Source: Candidatus Thorarchaeota archaeon
Lineage (GTDB): Archaea; Asgardarchaeota; Thorarchaeia; Thorarchaeales; Thorarchaeaceae
Assembly (NCBI GenBank): GCA_013388835.1
Contig: JACAEL010000023.1
Location: 1-57,030, forward strand
Length of the DNA stretch: 57,030 nt
Direction of reading: 5' to 3'
Positions 35,501 through 42,795 of the stretch are shown one piece after another. A program made the position numbers and the translations under genes. Each line of letters starts with the position of its first letter. Within the stretch, counting starts at the first letter, position 1. The notes under the pieces were generated by a model. That model had not been told where the DNA came from and made no database searches. It saw nothing but the letters and a program-made list of their open reading frames with translations.

Positions 35501-36673
35501 CACTTTCATGAATGGCTCAAGGATGGCGGGTCGCTAGTTGTCTTTGGAAACGGTCACGACGGATTCGTATTTGACTATCTCAATCTATCATCCAGTGCCC
35601 ATGTTGACTCCTCCCGCATTCTGAAGATGGGTAACGTGTTAGCGATGCCTTTCACAGTCCGCATTCCGGTCATCGAGTTTGACAACTACAGCATGTATGC
35701 ACCTGTATCCTACTGGTCTGAGAGCCTTGGTAGTGTGCCAGCTGTCCTAACAAAGGTCATTGACAAGGGTCAGATTCACTACATCTCAGTTGACAGCATA
35801 CTGGACAATTGGGCGTCGTGCGATAACAAGACTGCGGTACTTGTCCTTCTGAGTGCTATCGTTTCAGACTTGATTCCCAAAGCCAATGTCAGTCAATGGC
35901 ATTCCCTTTCGGCTCTCAGGAGATATGTAACCCGTGAGCATATTCCGGCCGGATTCTCTCTTGGCAATATCAATCTGCACGGGCCGTTCTCGCTCACGAC
36001 CTCCTATCTATTCTTGGGTGACACAGCCAACATTTCGTTATTGACTATCATTCAACCTGACAACGAAACCAAGTTCGAGAATGTGAGACTAAGACAGCTG
36101 ACGTTGCCTGGAATGGAAGCATGCGTGGTACACTCTGAGGGTCCGGCGCAAGTGATTCACACCGACTACGCCGAAACATCCCTCTTTCTGTCCTCCAGCA
36201 CAGTCACTGTTGTCTTCAACACATCAGACGACAGTCCCGTCTCCTTCGAGTTGTATGATGGCGAGTCTTGTGAGTCCGTCATTCTAACCAATGTTTCATC
36301 CATTGTGATGTCCATTGTTGGGGGCACGGCGTTTGCTGCACGATACCCACACGTGAATGTCCCAGGAGGCATGACTCTGTCGAGGCCCTATATACTTGAA
36401 CAAGTGATCCCGTCACTCACAGCCCGATCCGGCGCAAGCATCAACTTGAGCTGCAACTCAAGTTTCAACTTGCTGTCTCTTGGAAGCCTAGACTACCTAG
36501 CATATCTTGAGATTGAGGAAACACCTGACTACTCCTTCGACTACTGGAGTGAATGGTCGAATGCCGAGTTTCCTATCCAAGAGATATCACCTTGGCTATT
36601 CCCGGTGACTTCGGTCTTCTTGATATCCCTTGGCATAGCTCTCCCAGTCAATCTGCGTAGGAGAAGAAGATAG
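32537..36673 (+). CDS. Very large GT-C-like membrane protein with sequon-rich outside domain
   Basis: A 1378-residue protein starting at TTG 32537, with AGGGAG about 8 bases upstream; ATG 32555 is an alternative. Residues 1-630 carry some 14-16 membrane segments. The loop MGFSYGLHGDMLSHHGDALKLLG and YYPWYWSLLALL resemble the catalytic loop and following motif of STT3/PMT-like GT-C enzymes. LQYIRDNALPGEAVLVL at about 655 is the usual first outside segment. Residues 630-1350 lie outside and hold at least fifteen N-x-S/T sequons. Within them LVLIDDDTPINMSAHFHEWL and GGSLVVFGNG (about 975-1010) resemble a glutamine-amidotransferase-like fold. One membrane segment and RRRRR end the protein. Substrate unknown. 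Confidence 0.75.
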   Translation: MIAILVMIGVSLSASVSLVLAYRRERTICFDLTWLHNCGGLLKTLLWSLCIAVSLFYISPNGTSFTEWGHIELLRLLSTPLCLSLVLFWPGFCLINSLSSRCTVSFAERVALSVILSISLQLILTCSSSILFSGYVVSFVLGVTLAMNSVGAALATVHVLYEMYRFRRTTLPSAGTHIVNVLVFRSLALFFTAAYALTAILLIQMGFSYGLHGDMLSHHGDALKLLGPNSAINPSGYYPWYWSLLALLFSISPIPSLNTVILLALLSPLLYTLGFYAAVERLWRTPLPSALLTYLFVTSGGFEWIVWLVQVVGADMNPTVAVSYTAAATMYGIIYSGLSNFYYFMPMTLGYLGLFAGLQMTFTFLRTESEHPWLCLLLVPITMVLLLYHGPEFVYLEVFIACVFLLKPNGTGFLHIQGAVLLGLIGTLLLVLLSGMSFATIYLYSLLGALGLFLGLPLILLLFKRLSVAWSAVMKQLPISFSTSLSLFLRAVPLGVWVSAVFYFALDHPSLISTMAGYYEVVPWYLYPIRMGVLLLMFTIVILTYGDSNRNLKISLLPLFALLAFAKLSTYMSFSRISAYLEARFLTSISMVLAFSLSTVIGQHCLNSSSRRTTTALVFTVLLLNPMTLCLQVYYWNDMGSKSYTAVPIGVIDGLQYIRDNALPGEAVLVLRQSYIPLLEAITPLDGVPVSWLTYGSLAGSASLANIRDPLAMFMLLASYNVGYVLSAQCGNTIEPTSAILLFLPLLPKVFVNDFVTIYRVPSLGNLGTGNHSITDIGGRGIGSELDYPLSLMADGDSTSLENPSYWTALGNVTISSSEDCLFGSSSLLLTTQTNGVAYRLLPSLNASSGLMLRFYLKCNTSASVMVRIGSSSSDFFYSYVDTNVPSFRLTSLTIDETTSMRRAGNPNLNSIVYLGLLVIGEPGIVLIDGMTIRKIDTTTPANSSRLASLLLPLLASGTECHYALHPDTHTSHSLVLIDDDTPINMSAHFHEWLKDGGSLVVFGNGHDGFVFDYLNLSSSAHVDSSRILKMGNVLAMPFTVRIPVIEFDNYSMYAPVSYWSESLGSVPAVLTKVIDKGQIHYISVDSILDNWASCDNKTAVLVLLSAIVSDLIPKANVSQWHSLSALRRYVTREHIPAGFSLGNINLHGPFSLTTSYLFLGDTANISLLTIIQPDNETKFENVRLRQLTLPGMEACVVHSEGPAQVIHTDYAETSLFLSSSTVTVVFNTSDDSPVSFELYDGESCESVILTNVSSIVMSIVGGTAFAARYPHVNVPGGMTLSRPYILEQVIPSLTARSGASINLSCNSSFNLLSLGSLDYLAYLEIEETPDYSFDYWSEWSNAEFPIQEISPWLFPVTSVFLISLGIALPVNLRRRRR

Positions 36674-37453
36674 CCTGACTCAACTGCCGCATTCTCTGAC
36701 CTCATGGCACTTGTAGGTGAAGGAGAAGTCGCAGCGGTCACGCAGAAGCTAGGCAATTCATGATTTGTCCTGCAAGGTGCTTGTAATGTCCAGCATCGAA
36801 ACAATGAGCTTGAGGCGCTCCGATACTGCCATTGGCCTCAAGGACTATTCCCGGTGCGTTCTTCTCGGAGAGCTGGGAATCCTGTGTATCGCTTTGTCAG
36901 ACTGCGAACTCTCTGAAAGGTCTGTTGCTAGATTCGAGAATGCAAGATGGTTGATTCCATGTACGTGTTGACGTATCGGGTGGTGAGCCAGTATTGAAGT
37001 GAGAGAACTGAACCACGCACTCATCAATGACCTTGCTCTCTGGAGGCTATCTCTACTATTCGCGCTTGCATGTGTGCAAATCACAAGCACGGCGGGAGTC
37101 CCACTAGCTCCTGCAATCCCTCTGTGCTAGACAGGTGTCCAGCGGTGCTTCTTTCATGTTTCTTGGCATGTCCTCCCGTGACTGGATCATGAGAATAGTG
37201 GGATCTCAACACAGAGGTCCTTGAAGACCTGTTCAGCGCTAAGAATGAAGGCGACATTGCTCCTTGTTGAAACCATCTGAGTTCTGTAATCCGGTCTACT
37301 AGTCGGTCTATCGAAAGATGCAGGAGCACACAGCTTCTCCATCAGAGAAGACTCGCAGTCAGCGGCAGAGCGAAGCATCCCTTTGGCCAACTGTGCTCCC
37401 AAGAACGACTCACAATCACTTGCCAGATAGAGACCACTCCCTGACTCACACAG
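36674..37453. other. Intergenic, no gene recognised
   Basis: About 780 bp between the giant membrane protein and the convergent dehydrogenase gene, the longest empty stretch in the window. Several 60-80-codon frames occur on both strands but none has coding-like composition or a credible start. No tRNA, CRISPR repeat or inverted repeat was recognised. It may be a decayed gene. Confidence 0.5.
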
Positions 37454-38797
37454 TCAGTGCTTTGCACCCACCTTTCCCACGCATCGATACTCAAACCCAT
37501 GTTTCATGACCGCCTCTGTGGTGAACACATTTCTCCCGTCCACGATTATTGGAGTCCGCATTACCAATCTAACCTCTTCCAGATTGAGCTTGACATACTC
37601 TTGGTGTTTGGTGACAAGTACCAAGCAATCCGAGCCCCGCGCGGCCTCCGTCAAGTCCTTCATTATCTCTGTTGGGGCCAGTTCCCACTCGGTCACATAC
37701 GGATCATGGAGCCTGATCTTGACGCCCCTTGACTGTAGTGCCAGTACGAGGGGACCGGCAGGAGTGTTTCTCGTGTCGTCTGAGTTCTCAAGATATGCCA
37801 CCCCAAGAACAGTGACGATGGAGTTCCTCATCTCACGTCCTCTTGCCGCCAGTGCGTTTTCGATCAGGTAGGCCATATGAAGCGGCATGTGGTCGTTTAT
37901 CCGCCTTGCCAGCGAGATGAACTCGGGCTCGATCTTCCAGTCTCCGTACTGATAGAGACCGTGTCTGAGGAGCCATGGGTCCTTGGGAAGACAGTGGCCC
38001 CCAACCCCTGCTCCGGGTATGTGCATCATCCTGCTGGGCAGTTCGTTGACGAGGGAGATGACCTCATAGACATCCACGCCCATGCTCTCGCATACCATTG
38101 CCATCTCGTTTGCAAACGCAATGTTCACATCGCGGAATGCGTTCTCAATGGTCTTGGAGATCTCTGCTGTGAGTGCTGTCGTCTTTCTTATCGGTGCCTT
38201 TACAATCCTTGAGTAGAGGTCTGCCGCGCGCTCGGTGCTCTGGGGGTCTACGCCTCCGACCACACGTGGAAGGTTCACAATGTTATGGATGAGCTTACCG
38301 GGCATGACCCTTTCATATGAGAAGACAATGCCGAAGTCCGCGCCGGCAGTGAGTCCAGACTCCTCCTCGATGATTCTCTGCACGACATGCTGAGTAGTGC
38401 CGGGAGCAACCGTCGATTCCACGACCACCAGAGCACCTCTCTTGATTCGTTTCCCTATCTGGTGACAGACCTCGCGCAGAGAGACATACTGTGGGATGTG
38501 CTGTGCGTCCGTGGGAGTCTGCACGTCAATCAGTATGACATCGGCATCACACAAGACGTCGGGATTGTCCGTCACTCTGAACGTGCCCTTGGTATGCACC
38601 CTGTGAAGCAGTTCGTCCAGTCCGGGCTCTACTCCCTTGAAGGGCGACTCCCCGGCGTTCAGAGTGTCAATCTTCCAGCCCGAGCGTTCAGACCGCCGCT
38701 GGAGCCCGGTGACATCATGACCATCCACATCTGCCAGAAGAGCTGCCACTGGGATTCCCACGTATCCCATTCCTATGACGACAATCTTGGTCACCAT
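37454..38797 (-). CDS. UDP-sugar 6-dehydrogenase, UDP-ManNAc dehydrogenase (WecC)-like
   Basis: A 447-residue nucleotide-sugar dehydrogenase. KIVVIGMGYVGIPVAALLA is the NAD site and VVESTVAPGTT the core motif. SYERVMPGKLIHNIVNLPRVVGG marks the UDP-HexNAc subgroup (E-R-x-x-P-G). GAGVGGHCLPKDPWLL carries the catalytic cysteine. The C-terminal domain has AYLENSDDTRNTPA. It oxidises C6 of a UDP-amino sugar in two steps to a uronic acid, giving an acidic sugar for the surface glycan. The length is normal. It is flanked by intergenic regions and followed in the same direction by pyruvate kinase coordinates upstream. Confidence 0.9.
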   Translation of the reverse strand: MVTKIVVIGMGYVGIPVAALLADVDGHDVTGLQRRSERSGWKIDTLNAGESPFKGVEPGLDELLHRVHTKGTFRVTDNPDVLCDADVILIDVQTPTDAQHIPQYVSLREVCHQIGKRIKRGALVVVESTVAPGTTQHVVQRIIEEESGLTAGADFGIVFSYERVMPGKLIHNIVNLPRVVGGVDPQSTERAADLYSRIVKAPIRKTTALTAEISKTIENAFRDVNIAFANEMAMVCESMGVDVYEVISLVNELPSRMMHIPGAGVGGHCLPKDPWLLRHGLYQYGDWKIEPEFISLARRINDHMPLHMAYLIENALAARGREMRNSIVTVLGVAYLENSDDTRNTPAGPLVLALQSRGVKIRLHDPYVTEWELAPTEIMKDLTEAARGSDCLVLVTKHQEYVKLNLEEVRLVMRTPIIVDGRNVFTTEAVMKHGFEYRCVGKVGAKH

Positions 38798-39150
38798 CTC
38801 ACAGTGCTCCTGTGTCTGGGCATCTGGCTTGGTGATTCTGAGAAAAACCTTGTTCTAGGAGACCTACGACGCTGATAGAGGGATGTGAATCAGCACAGAC
38901 AGAGTCGGAGCACTGGTCAACGGTCGAGAGGAACCTTGGTTCCAACGGCTCTGACGCCATGTGCGCCCTCATTATGGCATCACTCTTCAGAATGCGTTCA
39001 GAGTCTATCTTGTAGTCCAACCGGTGTGTCTTGAGCACTCCGGTTGAGTCTGCTGGCCGGTGCAGACAGAGGTGTCTGCATAGGACAGCGAATCATAATG
39101 TGGTCATTCTAGTCTTGCCACGCATTGGACCTACCCGAGTGTGGCTGCGG
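38798..39150. other. Intergenic, no gene recognised
   Basis: About 350 bp between pyruvate kinase and the dehydrogenase gene, both on the minus strand. A 79-codon minus-strand frame (38799-39038) ends where the dehydrogenase starts but has no recognisable motif. AGACAGAGGTGTCT-type short inverted repeats occur near 39065; nothing firm. Confidence 0.4.
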
Positions 39151-40593
39151 TCATGTGGAGTCTTTCAACAGGTCTCTCACATGAAAAACCCCGAGCACAT
39201 TCGTTCTTCCCGGGGTGTACTTTGTACCCGAGGTGAAGACGATGTCCTTGCTGCTGTCAATCAGTCCCTTTGCGCAGACTGCCCTGACAGACTCCTTCAC
39301 GAGGTCGTCGACACTGTCATGTTCCAGGTCGTATCTGACAGGGAAGACGCCCCACAAGAGGCGCATCTTCCTCATGACGGTGGGGTTTCGGGCCACTGCA
39401 TAGATGCTGCAGGGTGGCCTGAACTTCGACAGCCACCTTGCGGTAAAGCCACTTCTTGTAGCCGTGACGATGCTGTCCACCTTTCCGGGGAGTAATGTGA
39501 CTGCCCCATATGCCATGTTGGCAATGACCTCGACTATCATTCGCTTGGGTGAAGTGAGGTCAATTGGGTCTACCGGGGTGATTCTCTTCTCAGCATTCGT
39601 GACTATGCGATTCATCATCCTCACCGCACCCACGGGGTCGAAGCCTGAGGCGGTCTCAGCGCTCAGCATCACAGCATCTGCCCTATCAAAGATGGCATGG
39701 GCGACATCGCTGACCTCCGCCCGCGTTGGCAGTCTCTCGTGGGTCATCGACTCGAGCATGTGTGTCGCCACGATTGTAGGCCTTGCCCAGATGTTCGCCT
39801 TTCTGATGAGGTCTCTCTGCAGCACTGGCACCTGTTCTATGGGCACCTCGATTCCCAGGTCTCCTCTGGCCACCATGATCCCATGGCATTCCTCAAGGAT
39901 GGCGTCGTAGTTGTCAATGGCCAGCCTGTGCTCTATCTTGCATATCAAGTCCGCGTTCTTCGGACCGTTCTCCTTCAGAATCTCATTGACCCTGCGCACC
40001 TCTGCCGCTTCGGTCACGAACGAGAGAGCAACAAAGTCCGGCTCCAGTCCTGCCGCAAAGTCGAGGTCCTTCAGGTCCTTCTCAGTGGGGATGCCGCATG
40101 AGAGCTTGATGCCTGGTACGTTGACTCCCTTTCTGCTTGAGATTGGGCCCCCGTGTGAGACCTTGGTGACAACTTCTGTACCCTGTACCTTCGTCACTGT
40201 GAGTCGCACTATGCCGTCGTTGATAGCAATCATGTCCCCCGGTTTCACATCTCTAACAATGTCCTTGTGCGAGATGGACACCCGCTCAGCATCACCCACA
40301 AAGTCCTCTGTTGACAGGGTGAAAGTGTCACCAGTCTGTAGTGTAGCGGGCTCCCTCATCTCTCCAATACGTATCTTCGGTCCTTGCAGGTCCATCAGGA
40401 TGGCAATGCTCTCGTCTAGTGAGCGGATTGTGTCGAAAGTCTTTCTGTGTGATGCATGGTCATCGTGTGACATGTTGAGTCTGGCCACATCCATGCCCGC
40501 CTCAATCATCCCCGCGAGAATCTCCTTGCTTCTAGAAGCGGGACCAATAGTGCAGACAATCTTCGACCGGGTCCTCTCTGACTTCTCCGTCAT
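39151..40593 (-). CDS. pyk: Pyruvate kinase
   Basis: A 480-residue pyruvate kinase that turns phosphoenolpyruvate and ADP into pyruvate and ATP. KIVCTIGPASRSKE, ARLNMSHDDH and ILMDLQGPKIRIG open the barrel. The B domain follows. The catalytic KIEHRLAIDNYD lysine and VARGDLGIEVP are intact, and RAEVSDVAHAIFDRADAVMLSAETASG completes the active site. The C-terminal domain with ATRSGFTARWLSKFRPP is full length. One oddity is VATHMLESM where most enzymes have ATQMLESM. The promoter lies at 40647-40656. It stands apart from the eno-apgM pair. Confidence 0.97.
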   Translation of the reverse strand: MTEKSERTRSKIVCTIGPASRSKEILAGMIEAGMDVARLNMSHDDHASHRKTFDTIRSLDESIAILMDLQGPKIRIGEMREPATLQTGDTFTLSTEDFVGDAERVSISHKDIVRDVKPGDMIAINDGIVRLTVTKVQGTEVVTKVSHGGPISSRKGVNVPGIKLSCGIPTEKDLKDLDFAAGLEPDFVALSFVTEAAEVRRVNEILKENGPKNADLICKIEHRLAIDNYDAILEECHGIMVARGDLGIEVPIEQVPVLQRDLIRKANIWARPTIVATHMLESMTHERLPTRAEVSDVAHAIFDRADAVMLSAETASGFDPVGAVRMMNRIVTNAEKRITPVDPIDLTSPKRMIVEVIANMAYGAVTLLPGKVDSIVTATRSGFTARWLSKFRPPCSIYAVARNPTVMRKMRLLWGVFPVRYDLEHDSVDDLVKESVRAVCAKGLIDSSKDIVFTSGTKYTPGRTNVLGVFHVRDLLKDST

Positions 40594-40646
40594 TGGTGAT
40601 TTGCCTCTCTGTGACAGAAACAGCGATGGTGCTAATCCTGTGAATG

Positions 40647-40656
40647 AGATATATGC
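40647..40656 (-). promoter_or_regulatory. TATA box for pyk
   Basis: Read on the minus strand this is GCATATATCTC. Transcription would start near 40622, about 30 bp ahead of the pyk ATG at 40593. Spacing and sequence fit a strong archaeal promoter with a short leader. Confidence 0.55.
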
Positions 40657-40844
40657 TCATCGGACACATGAAGACTCAAGCATGCAGATGACCAGAGGTG
40701 TCAGCTACGGTCTCATGGTGTGCGGATACACGATTCGTCCCCGTCCCCGTCATGGAGGACGAACATCCGATGCCTATGCCGAACAGTGGACCATCGATGA
40801 GTGTGGACCTCGGCGTCCGTGTGCTGGCGGTCCTCCGACACATA

Positions 40845-41600
40845 TCACACCGGGGGGCGTATGATGGAATGGAACAGTCTGACCGCGCCGAGTCTCTTCG
40901 CCAGCATGAACAACGCTATCTTGAGCCCTTCTCTCCAGCTGTTCGTGGTACTGCCTGCCATCCTAGCTCTATAGCGAATGGGCGTTTCGGCACAGCGGAG
41001 TCTTCTGATTCGAGCCTCTATCTTGATCTCTGCCGAGAACTCCCAGTGAATCCCCTCGAACTTCATCTTGTCGATACTGTCGCGTCGAATCAACCACATC
41101 CCTGACTGCGAGTCATTGAAGCCAGTGTTGAAGAGGAGATTCATCACCCGTGACAGAACCCTATTGCCCAAGTTGTGAGACCATGTGAATGCACAGTCCT
41201 CATGGACTTGCAGACGGTCCGTGTTGAGGAAGTCCAGATTCAGGGCCTCAAACACCGTGACAGCTCTTGGCAGGATGTCCAGTGGATACGTGAGGTCAGC
41301 GTCCAGTGTCACGATTAGTCTTCCTCTGCATCTCTTGAAGCCAGCGATGTATGCTCGACCGTAGCCTCGTCTTGGTTCGACCACTATGATGGTCCTGTCC
41401 GGGAGCGTTCTCAGGTTCCTAATGGTATCTTCCGTCTCCCCTCGCCGTGGAGTATAGGGTATGACAACTTCGAACTGCTCTCCCACCGCGGTCTCCGCAG
41501 CCTTGGCGGCCTCCCTGACAGTGTCTGCAAGAGCCTCCTCTACCCCGTATGTTGGTATGACGACTGAGAGAAGAATCGGTTTCGTTACATCTTTCGACAT
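40845..41600 (-). CDS. GT2 glycosyltransferase
   Basis: A 251-residue GT-A enzyme. Motifs are LSVVIPTYGVEEALADTV, VVEPRRGYGRAYIAGF, the metal-binding VTLDADLTYPLDILP, and FNDSQSGMWLIRRD, which resembles the acceptor loop of dolichol-phosphate hexosyltransferases. GSTTNSWREGLKIALFM near the C-terminus has the family's G-x-S/T then W/K pattern. No membrane anchor is evident. It lies upstream of pyk in the same direction with a 250-bp gap that contains the pyk promoter, so it is a separate transcript. Confidence 0.88.
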   Translation of the reverse strand: MSKDVTKPILLSVVIPTYGVEEALADTVREAAKAAETAVGEQFEVVIPYTPRRGETEDTIRNLRTLPDRTIIVVEPRRGYGRAYIAGFKRCRGRLIVTLDADLTYPLDILPRAVTVFEALNLDFLNTDRLQVHEDCAFTWSHNLGNRVLSRVMNLLFNTGFNDSQSGMWLIRRDSIDKMKFEGIHWEFSAEIKIEARIRRLRCAETPIRYRARMAGSTTNSWREGLKIALFMLAKRLGAVRLFHSIIRPPV

Positions 41601-42101
41601 GATTCAGCCCAACTAGGCCACATCACCCCACAGTCTACTCATATCCATGTTGCTGTCGCTGCTGGCGACTCGTGCACGAGTCATGCATGTACTACTTGGT
41701 GGAATGGAGTGCGGGGTGACAGCCTTGATGTGACAGAAACCGGACCTACAACTTGACCCATCACACGGTCATCGCATTCCACCACATCCATATGCATCTC
41801 TTCCTGCAGGAGTCTACCTGTTCGCGTTTCTGAGGATTGTCCTGCAGTATCGGCTCATAGCCTCCGGAACACTGCTGGTCTTCGACGGTCGAACGGATGC
41901 GTTCCTCTGGAAGTCATGTGAGTCCCTCTGGCATCAATGATACCGCGGCATTCCTCAAGGACTGCATCGTTACCAATGGCCTGTGTGTGTGCTCTGTCTT
42001 GCATATCAGCTCAGCGTTCTTTGGACTTGGGAACACATTATCTGACAGAACTCGGAAAGTCTTATTTGAAAGGGGAAGTCAGCCTCCCTGAAGTGACGAG
42101 A
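41601..42101. other. Intergenic region holding a pyk relic
   Basis: About 500 bp between the minus-strand GT2 and the plus-strand acyltransferase. The right part is the pyruvate kinase relic described separately. The left part (41601-41920) has no recognisable gene; a weak TATA-like stretch occurs near 41637-41645. Confidence 0.5.
41925..42028 (-). pseudogene. Pyruvate kinase gene fragment
   Basis: This 104-bp stretch aligns with pyk 39863-39966 with few gaps. Shared blocks include GGCATTCCTCAAGGA, TCAATGGCC-like bases and TCTTGCATATCA, and overall identity is roughly three in four. It covers the pyk part encoding the KIEHRLAIDNYDAILEECHG region, in the same orientation. Substitutions and indels break the frame. 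It is a relic of an old duplication or transfer event and sits directly in front of the acyltransferase gene. Confidence 0.75.
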
Positions 42102-42785
42102 ATGAGGAACGATGAGGCGTCTTATCTGAGTGATGCACTGTCCGACATGATAACGCCCGGCAAGGGCCTCTCTCTTGGACAGAAGGCCCACCTGATGAGG
42201 GTGGCCGCATTCGATCCTATCAGAAGCATAGTCAAGAACATGACAGGCATGGCAGGTTACGGAGTCAGACAGCTGTACTACAGGAAGTACCTGCGACGGA
42301 TGGGAGAGGGTTGTATAATAGACCCCTACGTATTCATCGAACCTCCGGACAGAGTATCGATTGGCTCCTTCGTGATGATAGATGCATTCTCTCGACTTGA
42401 GGGGGGCAAGGGAATCAGAATTGGCAATCGATGTCATATAACGTCGGGGTGTGTTCTGAATGGCGGAGGGGGCATATGGATTGGCGACAATGTGGCGATA
42501 GCATCCGGTTCAAAGATCTACAGCGCGACAGACTCTTGGGGCGACGGAAAGAGAATGACCGCAATGGCGCCTCGTGCTGAGAGAGCAGTTGTTGAAGGCA
42601 CGATTCGAATCCATGATGATGCGTTCATCGGACTGAACTCGATAGTACTGCCCGGAGTGACAATCGGGGAGGGTGCGGTAGTTGGCGCAGGTTCAGTCGT
42701 TACGAAGGACATTCCACCCTGGAAGTTCGTAGTGGGTTCCCCTGCAAGGGTCATTCAAGACAGACCGCCTATCAGACTGGAGTGA
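42102..42785 (+). CDS. Hexapeptide-repeat (left-handed beta-helix) acyltransferase
   Basis: A 227-residue protein from ATG 42102. The frame is open further upstream, but that part is antisense to the pyk relic and not genuine coding. After about 60 helical residues come imperfect hexapeptide turns: [95 protein letters not shown]. The last one with [12 protein letters not shown] is the standard ending of sugar O-acetyltransferases. It probably acetylates a sugar in the cytoplasm using acetyl-CoA. The convergent GT-C-like gene ends 10 bp away. Confidence 0.88.
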   Translation: MRNDEASYLSDALSDMITPGKGLSLGQKAHLMRVAAFDPIRSIVKNMTGMAGYGVRQLYYRKYLRRMGEGCIIDPYVFIEPPDRVSIGSFVMIDAFSRLEGGKGIRIGNRCHITSGCVLNGGGGIWIGDNVAIASGSKIYSATDSWGDGKRMTAMAPRAERAVVEGTIRIHDDAFIGLNSIVLPGVTIGEGAVVGAGSVVTKDIPPWKFVVGSPARVIQDRPPIRLE

Positions 42786-42795
42786 AGGGAAGCGT

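Noticed and set aside
38799-39038. 79-codon minus-strand frame upstream of the dehydrogenase
   Set aside because: No motif, no ribosome-binding site and no hydrophobic or structured pattern; probably chance.
39911-40864. 317-codon plus-strand frame
   Set aside because: It is antisense to pyruvate kinase, whose catalytic motifs are unmistakable on the minus strand; the protein has no recognisable domain.
41937-42101. N-terminal extension of the hexapeptide acyltransferase
   Set aside because: The upstream codons are antisense to the pyruvate kinase relic, so the open frame is accidental; ATG 42102 is used instead.
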